Notes under the pieces: generated by a model
What the model saw: the letters and a program-made list of their open reading frames with translations, nothing else
The model's database searches: none
What the model was told of the DNA's origin: nothing
Source of the DNA: Todiramphus chloris collaris
Lineage: Eukaryota; Chordata; Aves; Coraciiformes; Alcedinidae
Assembly (NCBI GenBank): GCA_025345505.1
Contig: JANVCC010000018.1
Location: 59,981,848 to 60,045,847 of the forward strand
Direction of reading: 5' to 3'
DNA length: 64,000 bases
Shown here: piece after piece, positions 49,653-63,130 of the stretch
How the letters are laid out: each line of letters starts with the position of its first letter
Numbering within the stretch: position 1 is the first letter of the stretch
Made by a program: the position numbers and the translations under genes

Positions 49653-52060
49653 GGTCTATTTTTAATTTGCTCTGTTATGTCACATTACAGCAATACACAA
49701 GAGAACTAATTCGGACTCTGTTCTACCTTCTTTGATGTCTTGGATACTCCAAATATATTTTACCATTGGTACATCTGAATAGTAAATATATTTTGTTCCA
49801 CCTGCCTTTCACTTAAAATTCTGTTGAATAGATTCCTAGAACGTAGATATTAAAAAACCTGTCCATTTAGATCAAAATCCTGTATTCTGAGAGTGGTACA
49901 GGCTACTTTTTAAATGAATCACTTTTTTCCTCCGGTATTTTTAAGTTCCTGGGTAGATTTTTCACAACCTGTACAGGCACTTTTCAAATACCATCAGCCA
50001 GTCTAAATGCTCAGTAAGCATTTAACTAGCAGCAGTTAGTATGCTGTGCTAGTATTTAACATGCCAAGAATCACCTCTTTGCCATTCTACTAGATCCTGA
50101 TCTGTCATTAGGAAAAAAAAAAGTAGGAAACAAAAAAAGAATGAACATAAGAAATCCATATAAAAAGAAACCACATGCACATAAACTAATTGCAAGTTTA
50201 CTTTTCTGTTTTCTAATGTATGCATCTTCCACATGTTACACACGTGTGTTAAAAATGGTTTACTTTTAAGATTTCAGACTTGGTCTCCTCTTTTTATGCT
50301 AAGGTAGCCTTATCAGAGTGATTCTGTGCTTCAGCTCCCTCCACACAGAGCTTAGTTTGAGCACCGGTCATTGTTGTCCTCCTCTGGGAATAGAAGTCAG
50401 AGGTTCCAGATGACAAAGAGGGAAAGAGACTCCTCCATAAGCAGCATCTGGCTCTTTGGCAGATTTGTCAAGCACTTCTGCTAATGGATTTGGATTTGCC
50501 CAGGGGTCTTTTATGTGGTTACATTGCAGATGGTCTGTCTGCTCTATCTTCTCATTTTGAATGCTTTTATTTAAAGTTAAAAAAAAGGCAAAAAACTTTC
50601 ATCTGATCCTCCAAATTTACACACTCCTTTCCAGCTGATAAGGTTCTTTATGGGTCTCATAAGATGCCTGTGCGGGCTCCTTTCTGTTAGAAATCACAAA
50701 GGTTTCCATATATTCAAATGTGTGTCTTGAGTTTTGCTGGCAATTCTGGACTTAACTGTCCAGTTTAGCTGCCAAGTGATACAATTTACTGTGATCTGAG
50801 TCTGCATTATTGTCAAATTTCTTTGGGAATTACTTTGTCATTTGTAGAGCAGAGGTAACTTTACCTCCCCTCAAAGCATGAAATATACTTGCCTTTCACT
50901 AGCCATCAACCTTTGAAACCCTAAGATCAAGTCTGGATTTGGTTAAATGTGAAAATGAGTATGATGGTCTCAATCTAATTCATAGGGGATTCTCATCTGC
51001 CATTTAAGAGAGGCCCAGGACTGAAGCAGCAAATCTGTGGGAAGGTATGTTTGGCACATCTATGGAGAAAGGCATAAATGGTGCCCAAATAAATAAAGCA
51101 ATTGCACACATTGATTTTGAGCAGAATTATATTCCGTGTGGCGTGAGCACAGAAGAAGGCAGAGAGGGAGAACATCCTGTTTGGTGAATTTCATTTTAAT
51201 TCTGTTTCAATTTACAACTGAATTGCTGTCACTTTAATTTTTAAGGTTTTGGGGGATTTTATTTGCTTTTTGCTGTAGAAGTAATTGGCAGGTGACTAGA
51301 CATAAGATCATGTTTTATTCCTGTGTTATTTCAGGATTATGTCTTATTTTCCTTCTAATTATGTAGATTAAATTAAAGAGAAAAAACCAGCCCTGTGCTG
51401 TCAAAGATGCAGTGCTTTTCGTGACTTTCTCAAAATGGTACTAGAGAAGCATATTCGTCCCCCTTAGTGTTTCATTATTACACTAAGTTTCATAACAGTA
51501 ATATTTTAAAATTTGATGTGAAATAAAAAGAATTAAATTTAAAAAAGCAATCATGGCATTATTAACATTTCCTACTCTAGTGCCCTATCTCACAAACTAA
51601 GTTCTTAACCGCCGAGGAACCTGTGCTAAATGCAGTAAAGTTACAGTTTTAAACCTACAACGTAGATGCGCGTGAACTTAAAAAATGATAATGCTGTAGG
51701 ATTTGTTTCCTTCTGCCCTGCTTTTTCCTCAGGACTTGGACAGAAATGGATATTTAATGATTTTTAAAGGCTAGGCGCTATGTCAGAAGTGATAGTGAGA
51801 TCAAACCATTTGGTGTAAGCCAGGCTTTTAGCAGGGGGAGCTGTAAAGGACAGTTTCTATTGAGCAGGGTGGTTTCCAGTGCTGCTGTGTGAGTACAGAG
51901 GCAGCAAGCGACTGGAGCCATGGTTCTGCCTATGCCTCGGGCAGGCAGGTATCCCCCCACTGGGTCTAGGGTATTGGCAAGCAGGCTGAGCTGGAACTGG
52001 AGGTGTTACAGTTTTGCAGCTGGTACCTGCCCCTTCTGTGGCTCAAGGGGAAAATTTGGA

Positions 52061-52078
52061 GGGAAGGGAGGGGAGGGG
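52061..52078 (+). other. G-quadruplex-forming motif
   Basis: GGGAAGGGAGGGGAGGGG has four G-tracts of three or four with loops of one or two bases, a canonical stable quadruplex pattern. It is on the coding strand, so it would also be present in the EYA4 pre-mRNA. Confidence 0.7.
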
Positions 52079-52199
52079 AGGAATTGTGCACTAGAGTCCT
52101 CAGTGACACATATTTATTGACTCTTAGAAAAATCACCTACTTCACCTCAAATTAAAAAGGTACATAAAAACTGTGTTTATGCTTTAAGTCTCAAATTAT

Positions 52200-52640
52200 A
52201 AAATGACTTGGGGAAATCAGAGAAGCAAATGAAATGTAATCATTCGATAGCAATTGTAAAGGGCAGCCAGCATGAGTACATTTATCAAGGCATCATTTTG
52301 TCTCTTGCTCAGAATAACAGAATTTTTTAAAAATTTAATTAGTTACTAAAGGTTAATGAAATAATTTCCCTGTTCTTTCAGCTGTGCAGGTAATAAAGTC
52401 TACTGGGCTTAACAGGAATGATTGGATGCTGAAGCAGTTAAAACATTAAGCAGTCAGAAAGTTGCATATATTTATTTTATATTCTAAACCTAGCTCATTG
52501 TTGTGACTGCGATTAGAGAACAGAAATAATTGCTTTTGACATAAACTGTTTTGGAGCCAAACATAATGTGCTCCACATGAGGTAAACTACAGAGTATTTG
52601 TCTTGGGAGCCAAGGTTCAGATCAGGTTTAACTTTTAAGG
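52200..52640. promoter_or_regulatory. Candidate conserved non-coding element
   Basis: Repeat-free stretch with clustered homeodomain-type words (TGTAATCATTCGAT, TTTAATTAGTTAC, GGTTAATGAAATAATT) and TGATTGGATGC, ending with a MEF3-like TCAGGTTTA (52622-52630). MEF3 sites are bound by SIX factors, the partners of EYA proteins. Near matches to this word occur elsewhere in the window, so it is weak evidence. No conservation data available. Confidence 0.25.
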
Positions 52641-55080
52641 GAACCTTCACTGTTAAAAGTGAGATATGTTACTGTTACCCATCTTAAGACTGCTTGCCAG
52701 CAACTCTCTATATTTCATATTTAAAAAACACACAAACAAACAAAAACCCAAACCAAAAGCACCCAGAGAAGATTCAGAATGTTTGCATTAAAACGTGAAG
52801 CTTGAATGGAGCATGAAAACTACAAGGTTTTGGCAACTTCTGTATTTTGCCTTGTCTGTCATCATAACTCATTCTTTATGGAGGTGGATGAAGTTCTTGC
52901 AAGGCCCCTTGTGAGAAATTACATTGAAATGAGGTATGATAACTCTAATAGAACACATCTTAAAGAGCTTCTTTTCCCCGGGTAATCCCTGATGAAGAAG
53001 AAGCACATTTCAATAACTCGTTTGAAATATAACAGAGAATTCAATTCAGAGTATGTCAGACACTACACACTCTGCTCTCTTGTGAAAATCTGAGTTGATA
53101 CTTAACATCATAGAGTCCAGGCTCCACTGAAACCAACAGCAAAATTCCCAGATTTTCATATCTCATTTCCCAATTTTAGATTTGTTTAAATATTATCTTA
53201 CATGAATAAAGTTGACATTCTTATATTGCAATTAACAATGTTATTACTATATTCAATTGCTAATGTAGATATGGATCAGGCACCAATATCAGAACCCAGG
53301 CATCCCAGCTGACTCATCTTCACTGGTGGTGATGTTTATGTGGCAGGTCAAGGGCAGGAAGTGTGTGCCCTCTCACTGAAAGTGTACCTCCAGCTACTGC
53401 ACAGACAAGCCCAAAATGAAGGGTACTTAAGAGGTACATCAGATCTAAATGGAGGAGCTACCCCAGTGCAAAAGCAGGTCTCCAGCATGCTAGGAAAGAA
53501 TATGAGGATTTATATCACTTTCTCTCCAAAAAAGGTAGTTAGAAGATAATAGATGAAGTTTTCCCTAGAAATTCTTCTTTCTTATGTGTGCATGCATACC
53601 AGGGATTTGGAGGACCTGTGGTTTTGTTGCTTCTTTCCATCTTAGCATGCCATCCACATGTAGTTTGGAAGAGGGCATTTCCTCTCATTAGAGAGTGAAG
53701 GTTGTCCCCTTATTCGTTGTCCATAAGAAATCAGGGCTACAGACAGCCCTCTCAAAACTCCTCCCAATGTTCCACTTAAAATCAGACTGTCATGACATGA
53801 GGAACACTGCCCTGTGTTTTTCCTGAGATGTTTTGAAATTCTGTGAAGTAAGCAGTGTGGCTTACTTCATAAGCCATGTCTTACAAAGGACAGATTTGCA
53901 GCAGGCTGTGCTAATTGGCAGAGCTAATCATCTCCACATTCCTCTGTATATATGAGAAACAGGCTTTGTTTCTCAAATTAAACTTAAAAACACAAAAGAA
54001 AGGCTTAGTGAGAGTATCCAGTTCATTGGGTTTGTTAGCTGTTCTTTACCTCCGATCAGGTCACCTGTCAGAGATGCAGAAAGGACTCTGAAATTCCCAG
54101 CAGATTTTTCACATGAGACTCTGAGTGGTTGTTCTGCAGAAGTTGTGGTGTAGGAGGGAATGCCACAGCTTTCTGTTTGCATTTCAGCCATCTCCACAGA
54201 AGTGTTTGCTGTTTGTTTATGACACAGCACATCATGTTGTAAGAACCACAGAACTTGCAAGTGCCAATCACATCTGGAAGTGATCAGAAGTGGAAATGGG
54301 AACTGTTGGGTGAACTACTCTTTGAAAATGTAGCGCTGTGATCCAAAGACCTGCATTCAGATCTTACATATCTGTAAGCCAGTAGTCTGTATTTCATGAA
54401 AGTTGGATACTTGACAGCTCCCTATGGAAACCCAGTGTCGTTATCACTTTTGATTTATTTAAATGCTCACATAATGACTTAAAAACCTACTTTAGTCACC
54501 TTTATTTAAGTAGCAGGTTAAACATGAATTTAACCTCCTGTGCACCTTTACATATTTTCTGTTCACACTGGGACTCGGAACTGCATAATGCAGCCCATGG
54601 GCTGCATGGCCAAGCTTCTGGAAGCACGTGAGACATGTCCCTGCCTGAGCCCAGCTCTGGCATGGGATCATTGCTGCTGTCGGGGGTGTGCTTGGCAGGG
54701 GTTTGGTGTATTCCAGCTGGTGCTCAAGGGCACTCTGGTTCAGAATGGACCAACCTACACACGGGCTAAGAGAAGTGAGCTCCCTACTGTTCTCTCTGCT
54801 ATTCCATCAGTGGCTCTGTGTGGCTTCTGGCATGGTTTTCTCTAACCAGATGCCTTTTTTTTTCTATGAGAAGATGGGAAATATCTGTTCAGACACCACA
54901 TTACCTCTTTCCAGATACTTCCTTCTGTGCCTGGAGCGTAGACCCTGAGCTAAAATTGTATCACATCAAACCTGTGGCTGTCACATTTGGATAGCTCAAA
55001 AAAAAGATCTCAGAGGCTGGGAGCCAGCTGGCCAGACGGTATTCCTCTGCATAGCTTTGCTTTTTGTGTGTGCATCAGTT

Positions 55081-55099
55081 TATTACACTTAGTGTAATA
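55081..55099. repeat. 19-bp perfect palindrome
   Basis: TATTACACT and AGTGTAATA are exact 9-bp reverse complements around a single T. It could be a dimeric transcription-factor site (half-site AGTGTAAT) or chance. Confidence 0.85.
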
Positions 55100-55610
55100 C
55101 GGTCTCATATAAAACTACCATTTGCCTTTCTCTAATCAAACCAATTTCAAACTGCAGGGTGGGGAGGTGAGGTGGAAGGGAAGCCATATGGAAATAAAAG
55201 GCTTCACATTATCTGCCTTTTCAGTGACAGCCTGCCCATTTTGCTAGCGTAGACCTGTGTTTTGTAACTGAAGAAATCTCCTGAGCATATTGAGGTTGAG
55301 ATGGAAGTTTATGTTGAGGTACATAATTTAATATGCCCCCCCCCAATTTGTCTTTATTTTTATTTATTCATTTTAATATTTGTTGGCTTTAGACAAATAG
55401 ACTACATGTCCAAAAAGTGAATCCAGAGAGATAGATGATGATCTCATAGAGATGATTCTGTGTTTCTACACAACTGTGGAAATCCAAATTAATTTTACAT
55501 TGTCTCTAAATTTTGTCAAGGAAATCACATTCATTCCCAATAAAAGTCAGAAAGCAGTGAGAATATAGTGTAGTGTGTATTTGTGGCCAACTGAACTGCA
55601 CTAGAATAGA

Positions 55611-55630
55611 CGGTTTTCTGCGGTTTTCTG
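55611..55630 (+). repeat. 10-bp perfect tandem pair
   Basis: CGGTTTTCTG occurs twice in direct succession, followed by GAAACC, which can pair back to GGTTTTC. Small slippage or templated duplication. Confidence 0.9.
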
Positions 55631-58600
55631 GAAACCACATTAAATAACATTAATCTGAAATAATATGTCCCAGTCAATCATAAATCAGGGAAACTATTGC
55701 AGTTACTGACTTCTAAGCAAATAATAGTTTTCACCAATTATACAGCATGACAATCCAAGCCTTCTAAATGCATTGCTATGCTTAGTCATCACCAGAGCAA
55801 ACCGAACCTTTTCAGTTTTGTTTTATTCCTTAGGCAGGAAAGAAAAAAAAAAGCCAAGTTTTCTTTTCCAGCAAAAATAAACATCAATTTGTAAGCAATT
55901 ATTTTTCACACTATATCATCATATTTTCTCACTAGAACTGTGAAGAAGAAATACATATATCCCTTTCAGTAAAACAGTATCTGCTTATTACTTAGCAATA
56001 GCTGTATGCTAGAGTAACAAAAACTAATCCCTTTGGCATTTTTTCAAGCAGGAAGCATAGATTTAATGAAAATAAAAAATATCTGACATCTAGTTGTCAG
56101 GAAACACGGAGAATGTCAAGATGGCACAGGGATAAAAAGGTCAGTTGATAACAGAAGTTTAACTGGGAAAATGAGGAGGGGGGCTGGGGAAGAAGCTGCA
56201 GTGCTGTTAAAAGAAATGTCCTTTTTCTCTCGCTGTGAACTGGCATAAGGAGGCACACTACAATGCTGGCCTTTGTCATGAAATCTGCTTGCCCATGCTC
56301 TCAGCTGAGCCTTCTGCACCAAGTGCATCACAAGCACTGAGGCTGTCTGCTTGTCAGACAGCTCCTGTAAGCAAATACTGTCTGAATGAGGTTTGTTTTT
56401 TTTTTTTTTCTTCTGGAATTAGAGCTTGAATAGCCAAGAGAAGGACAAGAGGCATTTGTGAGATAGGATTGTGAGATACAAGCACAACCAGTGCCACTTT
56501 ATGCCCCAAAGTATCACCTAAGGAGTCCCATCCTCTGCAAGATAAGCAGCATTGTTGAGATCCAAAAGGTCTTAAAATCAGGCACAGTTTTGAGTTATTC
56601 TCAAATTATTGTCACTTTGTACTAGAAGGATCCTCTCCAAAGTAAGGATATTGCAATCCCTGCGTAGAGGTTATTACCGTGTGAGCTTGAACTCAAGTGC
56701 TAGGAAGCTGCATGGTGATACTCAAGCTTGTAATGAGTCATCCATATTCATAAGGAGCCTACTACAGTCCATACTGTACACTTACAGTTCTACAAAGCTG
56801 AGCCTCATTATATTTATTACCTATGGGGTATTTTTTAACATGGTAGAAAAACTGTAACGGTTTAATTCATTGTTTTGCTGAGGTTCCCTCCCTTTGATAC
56901 TCTCTATTTCACATTGATTGTAGATTGCCGGAGGAGAAGTACTTTCCTGGAATATCAATATGGCATTAGTTTTGCTTCTTTCTTCTGCTTTTTTAATACG
57001 AAAGTTGACACCCTCCTTACAGAACCATAAGAAATAGAAATTATACAGCTAGAATCCATCTTCCATCCCCAAATGATTGCAAAAAGTTTAGCACTTCGTT
57101 TGCTGGATTGTTAAGAAAAAAAGTAATAAAAATAAAACTCTGAAGAGCATTTCTGGTTTTATCCCTTTAACATGACATTTTTTTATTGCTTCTTAGCACT
57201 GTATCAGATCACTTTAGAAATTAAGAAATGAGGCCTCAAGGAGAGTGGAAAGGAGGTCTTGCTAGTGGCCAGCAGTATTATTTGGTTTTAATTCTATGGC
57301 AAGCTCCCAGGAACTCGCATGATGGAGGGGCATGATTTTGAAAGATTGTGCCTACAATAGCTAAAAATCTGATATTTTGGTTATCTGTTAAGCTGGAGAA
57401 GATATGCAGGAGGACTTGATGAGCCTCAGAAAACAAGAGGGGCAGTCATCTCACTGGAGCAAATCTATCTCAATAGTTTTGCTGTTTCTTCATTACCTTT
57501 TAAAGTGGCAAAAAGTGACAAGGGCTGCCATGAACAGTGTAAAAGAAACAATTATTAACCTGTATTTTAGAGTTAGTATAAAGACTGAAAATGTTACTCA
57601 TTTTAGGGCTGTTCTTAGGCTATGTGTTGTGTTGCACTATCTGTGAAAGTCTTTGGTAGAAAATTCTAGGAAGTTTTTGGGTTTTTTTTGTTGTGTATTT
57701 ATATGCTTATACAGATGTATGTGTGAATATTTTACACCAAAGAATTTCTACAAGTTTTCATGTAGCTGTGTGTTAGTGTACATGTATTTGTATGCATGTG
57801 TAGATTCCCTGGAGACCTGTACATCACCCAGAATCCCTCTATCTCCACCTTCTTTCTTACTGCCCACTGTAGTCTGAGGACTGTTAAAGAGTAGGTGTAC
57901 TTTCTTTTTAATTACATTATTTACTTTCTGTGTAGATGCAAGTAAACCTGAAAAATCCCTGGCCTAACTGTGCATGTAACATGTAAAATACAGTTTTCTA
58001 AAGAAAAAAAACACACAAAAAATATCTCTATAATATGATGTATGTATTGTTATCAATTGTTTTAAATTTTGTTGCAGATTTTATGTAGGTTTTATTGGAT
58101 TAATGACATTTCTGTATGTGCATCCATTCTGACTTTGTTGTTGGAGTGAAAGGCTTGTATGAGCTACTTCAGACTCCATATGCAAGAGAGGTGGGCTTAC
58201 TAGTTGTGTTCAGAACATGGCTGAAAGTTCTGGCTAAAAAAATTCTGTGGGAAATGGAAAAAAGACCACCCCACTTATCTTCAAAATGGTGTAGTTGATC
58301 AGAGAGCTGATCTGACAGTAGCAGCAAACAGATTTAGCTGAGGCTGAACAGCTCTATTACACAACTTTCACTTTTCTCTAAAAGTTAATTTTAAATAAAG
58401 GGAAATTCCCTGTTTAATTTCAGAAGCTCCAAGGTAGCTGACATGTTGATTGGACAAGGCTACAATTTTTTGTGAGAAAACTTGTGATATGTAAGAACTG
58501 GGGTAACGACAGGAGGGGTGTAAGGAAAGCAGGACAGAAACAAAGAAAAAAAACCCAAATAATGTGTCTTTTTGCCATGGTGAAGTTTAGTAAAGATTCT

Positions 58601-61600
58601 GTTAAAGAAAATTATGTAGAGAATTTCCTATCAAAGAAATTTAAAAAGTAAAATACATTAATTTCTTAAAAAATCTGATTGATTTATAAATGAAATTATT
58701 CAACTTTATATGGCCTTTAGCTAGTCCTTTTTTAAGTTCCCTTTTATTTTGGAGGATTTGCTGCAAATCCTGCACAGTGAGGAATTCTTATTTATAAAAT
58801 GTTCTGGTTAGACTAGGATTTAACGTACTTGGTTTTCAGATTACAATATTTGTTCTTTTATAAGTCCTTCATAAATGATTTTGTCCTTTCAGTTGTGTCA
58901 GTAAAAAGGTTTGAAATGTAGTACAAGTAGGCGATGTAGCAAAAAGTTTACATTTTCAAACTTGATCTCTTTAAAGCAGAAAATTATCTGAATATGATCT
59001 ATTTACAGAATTCATCAATGGAGTTTTGAGTTGTGGAAGGACGAAGCTCTCCGTCCACATTTATAATAGTTTAGTTGGAAAAGCAAATGGATAACAGAGT
59101 CAAAACAACCTAGTTTTTCTGGAAATAGATTTTAATTCTGCTCAAGAAAAGCAGTGCACAAATGTGTGTGTGATTGTAATGAAAAGAAAAAAAAAACCTC
59201 AACTAAACAACACAGGAATTTTAAAAACACAATCCTAGCAGCAAGGCATGAGCTTTTTGCCTTTAAAATAATGCAAGGAAAAGCTACACAGAAATACAGT
59301 GATGCAGTTGTCAAATAGGGCAATCATAATTAGCCATACTTAAATCTCCCTATGCAAGGCTGGGTTATGTGCAGTGGTCTGGGGTCCATCAAACATTCCC
59401 TTTGGCCAAAAAGACAGACGCCAGGGGGAATTTCGCTCTTTGTATGCTGTTCCTTTACCCACTTCTGAACATAGATCAACTCTGGAAAAGATGTGACTTC
59501 CAGCCAGGGAACAAAATGTGCTCTAGTGTGGAAGGACCAGGATTCACGCACAGACATCTTGTTGATAGAAACCTACTTCTGTTTGGTAGATCAGTCTACA
59601 TCCAGGTTGGAGTTAAAGCCTTTGGAAATTTTGGAGACTGTTTTATGAAATGGGATGTTTTAGAAACTTTTCCAGTAAGACTCTAAAATGATCCACTAAG
59701 CATGTGCAAATACCAATTTTCAAAGATCTAAAACGTAGCCAAAATGGAATAAAAGACAAATGCGTCTTGCCTGCTCTCAGGTTTTTGCTCAGGACTTTGG
59801 AATCATGCTAACGTTCTTCAAATAGTCAAAGAGAAAATGAAAACTTCTTCTTTCCAAGTAATCCATTTCCTCTCAGAAATTACCTTTTGATAAAATTTAG
59901 CATTTTACTTAATTACTGTAAAATTGTCTGAGGCAATAGAAGAGGGGGAAGACTAAAGATCAAACAGTTATGTGCCTGGCAGAGAAACAAAAATTGGAAA
60001 ATAAAGTTGTACAATGTAGTGTTTAAGCAGCTTTAACAACAGGCTTTATTTTGGTCAAATTGAAATACACTGCATTTACTAGAAAACAGTCTTTTATAAA
60101 TAACTGCCTAAACTTAGGACTATTAATTGGTCCTTCAGAGATCACTTTACTTTTTTTTTAAGTGCAGGAAAACACATCCTGAACCTGCTTCTGATTAAGT
60201 CAGTGAGAGCAGGGCTATGATAAACATTTAGTCTGACAAAATGAATTCAAGATGTTGGAATTATTTCATCCAGTTTATTAAGCATTTTTCCTGAATCCTT
60301 TATTCACTGGAACAGTAAGATTTTAGTAGATCTGTTACATCTTCCCAATAATTTTTTAGGCTAAAGGTAAACTAAATGCATCCGGAAAGGTGAACTGAAT
60401 TACATCTGTTACACAGAAGGTAATGTGCACTTCAATAAATAAATCTCATAGGGATATACTAAAGTAATCCCCTTACTTGTTCACACAGAATAGAGCACCC
60501 AGGATAAGTATAATGTATACACATGGTTTTGTGAAACTTTTTACTGGTTTGGATATCGTTTTTATCTTTAATAGACTGCCAATAAATGCAAGATGTCTTT
60601 TACTCAGTCTATTTGTAAATGCTCTATTTTTAAAACAGTATTAGTTAATTAGCTTGCCTAGTCTGTGAACTGGGATGCCCTTTGCTATAGAAAAGAATAT
60701 GCATGAATAAAATACTTTTCTGCACAAAAGGTTTCATACTAGCATGGAACAAAACCTATTCCTTTTACAAAGTTTGATTGTATTCTTTGCCAAGCAAATT
60801 AAAATCAGCGGACTTAGTTTTCTTATTAAGAAAATCTGATTCATTTGAGTTCAAAAAGTGCTTAAGGTGGATATCTCTTAAATAAACTAGATAAGCAAAA
60901 TCACTGATTTACTTATGTGCTTTGCACCTGTGGCCATGGTATATGCTTGTCTGAAAAGAAATCACTGTAGTTTTCATGCTAAACAAGAAAAAAAGCACAT
61001 GTGAACTGTCTAAGCTAGGACTGCCCATTAGGTATCTGTGGGCTGATGATACTTGAACAGGAAATCAGGACACCTAAACTGCTAAGTGAACATATGGGGA
61101 GTATTACACTGTATATGCATTGAAACACACATTGTTTATTTTGTGTAGCATTCTCCTGCTCCCTTAAATACATAAAAGTAACCTTTTACTGCTATCCTTG
61201 CAGGGAAACTACCAAACAAAAGTTGACGAACTAGTAAGCCACTTGGGTTCATTTTATTTCATCTAACACTGATCACATTTCCAGTAGATAATAAATATAA
61301 TGCACTGCTGACAGATGTGGAGAAATGTATATACAATTAGATGAAAAAAATCCAGGTCAAGGCAGTTCAAATCTCAGTTCATGCCTTTGCATTTCCTTGA
61401 ATATGGCTATAAAATTCTTACCTGCTGATGCATGGCCTCCAGCAGGATGAGTTTTCCCCTGCTCTTCCAAGCTGCAGCTGCAGAGGCTACCCTGCCACTG
61501 GTGTATTGGTGCATCTCCGGTTTGATATTAGCATTTACTGGGGTAAATGAGATTCTTTGCTTCGTATGCCTTTGAGTAAGGCCTTGGTGTATTTTCCAGT

Positions 61601-62759
61601 TGAGATGTAGTATTTCCTATATTTTCTGGAACATAATCAAGATATGAAAGCTCTGAATCTGTGTCTTGAATCAAATGAATGCAATGAGAGGCAACCTAAA
61701 GCATCCAGGAGATCAAGGTAATCAAGAGCACAAAATAGAAGACGTTTTTGTTCTGTGCTTGTTTTTTCTTTTCTTTATCTTGGAGGCAAAAAATAGACTC
61801 ATATTTGGTGGAAAGATGGATTTGTGTTTGTTTTGGATTTTTTGTTCCCAGGGGAGCATGTGTGGAGCACAGAAAGGCAATTTCAAACTGAAGCTTGCAA
61901 TAAATACTCAAGATGCTGGGTGTTGTCTTAATGATTTGCCACCAGTTTTCCTGGTCAGAATATCAATATACAGGAGTAGTTATTCTTGCTGAACTATCAC
62001 AACTGTTCATCCCTTTCCTAGCAATTTCAGTCTTCTACAATATAATTAGGCTTTTACAGCTCTGTAAGACAATCTTTCTGTTGGCCTTTGTACTATACAT
62101 ATGGTAAATGGTTCTCCTGTTGCAGATGGACTGGCAACTTTGCTTATACATAGCAAAAATGTTTCTTTGGGGAAAAAATCTGTGTAATTAATTTATAAAT
62201 GGAAGAAGGAATAGCACACACTGAAAATTAGATTGCAGCTACCAGTCTAAGAAGAAATGCTCCTTGTTTGCTTTGTCTGAGAAAGGCAGTTCTGTTGTCA
62301 CTGAGTGAATGCTGTCCACAGTCTGTCATAGTATAACTGTGATGCTGAAATCCATTGTGATCTAAATGCATGTGAAATTTTGCAAGTTTCCCAGAAATGA
62401 CTCAGAAGGGAAAGAAAAAAAATCAAATGAGCTAGTAAGAAAATATGCATTTGTAAGACTGAAAAATCTTCCAGACGTACGTGAAAAATCTGTTCATGCA
62501 CCTGTATGTCCTGTTCCTATGATTTAATGTGAATGCAGTGACTGCTGGTGGTTGGAATACAGATAATGGTACATGGAAGTTCCTATTCTCACTTTTTGTG
62601 TAATGACTGACTTTTCACTTAATTAGCTGTTTTATTCTAAGAAATGCTTATATATGTGCATTTATCCATTTATCCCTCCCTCAAGCACATTTTTTACAAG
62701 CTCTTTGAGCAGTTTCCTAAGGCTGTGTCATTTACCTCATAGTACCTAAAGGAAAAATG

Positions 62760-62782
62760 AAAAAAAAAAAAAAAAAAAAAAA
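62760..62782 (+). repeat. A23 homopolymer with TAAATAAA tail
   Basis: A run of 23 A followed by TAAATAAAGATTAAAAAAAA, 220 bp before the EYA4 exon. No element body recognisable on its left, so a simple A-rich repeat rather than a retroposed tail. Confidence 0.9.
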
Positions 62783-63005
62783 TAAATAAAGATTAAAAAA
62801 AAGGTGTCATTGCTGTTCACATCAAATTATTAGCTACTTTCCTAGGTTTGGTAAACAGCAAAGAATAACTTAAAGGAACCTATATTGATTTATTAATCTG
62901 GATGTATTACAAACTCTCCATGTAAAAAAAGTTATTATAGGAAAAGCAAATTATTACAGGTAGTATCACAATGCATTTAAATACTGTCACTTTCTTCTTT
63001 AATAG

Positions 63006-63130
63006 GTCTATGGAAATGCAAGATCTAGCCAGTCCTCATAATCTTGTTGGAAGTAGTGATGCACCAGGTAGTTCCAAACTGGATAAACCTAATCTCAGTA
63101 GCACATCAGTTACAACAAATGGAACAGGAG
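63006..63130 (+). CDS. EYA4: EYA4 coding exon ([11 protein letters not shown] exon), internal
   Basis: This 125-bp exon supplies the last base of a split Arg codon, then 41 codons ([20 protein letters not shown], continuing through [18 protein letters not shown]), then the first base of a Gly codon. MEMQDL(A/T)SPH is a shared EYA-family N-terminal motif. The later part, ending [11 protein letters not shown], is specific to EYA4 rather than EYA1. The acceptor is a good pyrimidine tract ending TTTAATAG, and the donor is GGAG|GTATGT. Entry is phase 2 and exit phase 1, as expected if the next exon begins by completing Gly. The segment is Ser/Thr-rich and probably disordered, within the transactivation region that precedes the C-terminal EYA phosphatase/SIX-binding domain (outside this window). 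The intron separating it from the previous exon is about 22.5 kb. No frameshift or stop is seen, so the gene looks intact here. Confidence 0.97.

Larger units (their letters stand above)
47863..63005 (+). other. EYA4 intron between the two exons, part 2 (no gene seen)
   Basis: No exon or RNA gene recognised. Holds a TTTC microsatellite (49623-49652), the G-quadruplex motif at 52061-52078, a candidate conserved stretch at 52200-52640, an A/C-rich patch at 52727-52765, a 19-bp palindrome at 55081-55099, a C9 run at 55336-55344, a 10-bp tandem pair at 55611-55630 and an A23 run at 62760-62782. The final bases give a good pyrimidine tract and the TAG acceptor at 63003-63005. Confidence 0.75.

Noticed and set aside
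52622-52630. MEF3/SIX site implying EYA4 autoregulation
   Set aside because: The word is one base off consensus, and equally good near matches occur at about 37472 and 41316, so it is not distinctive.
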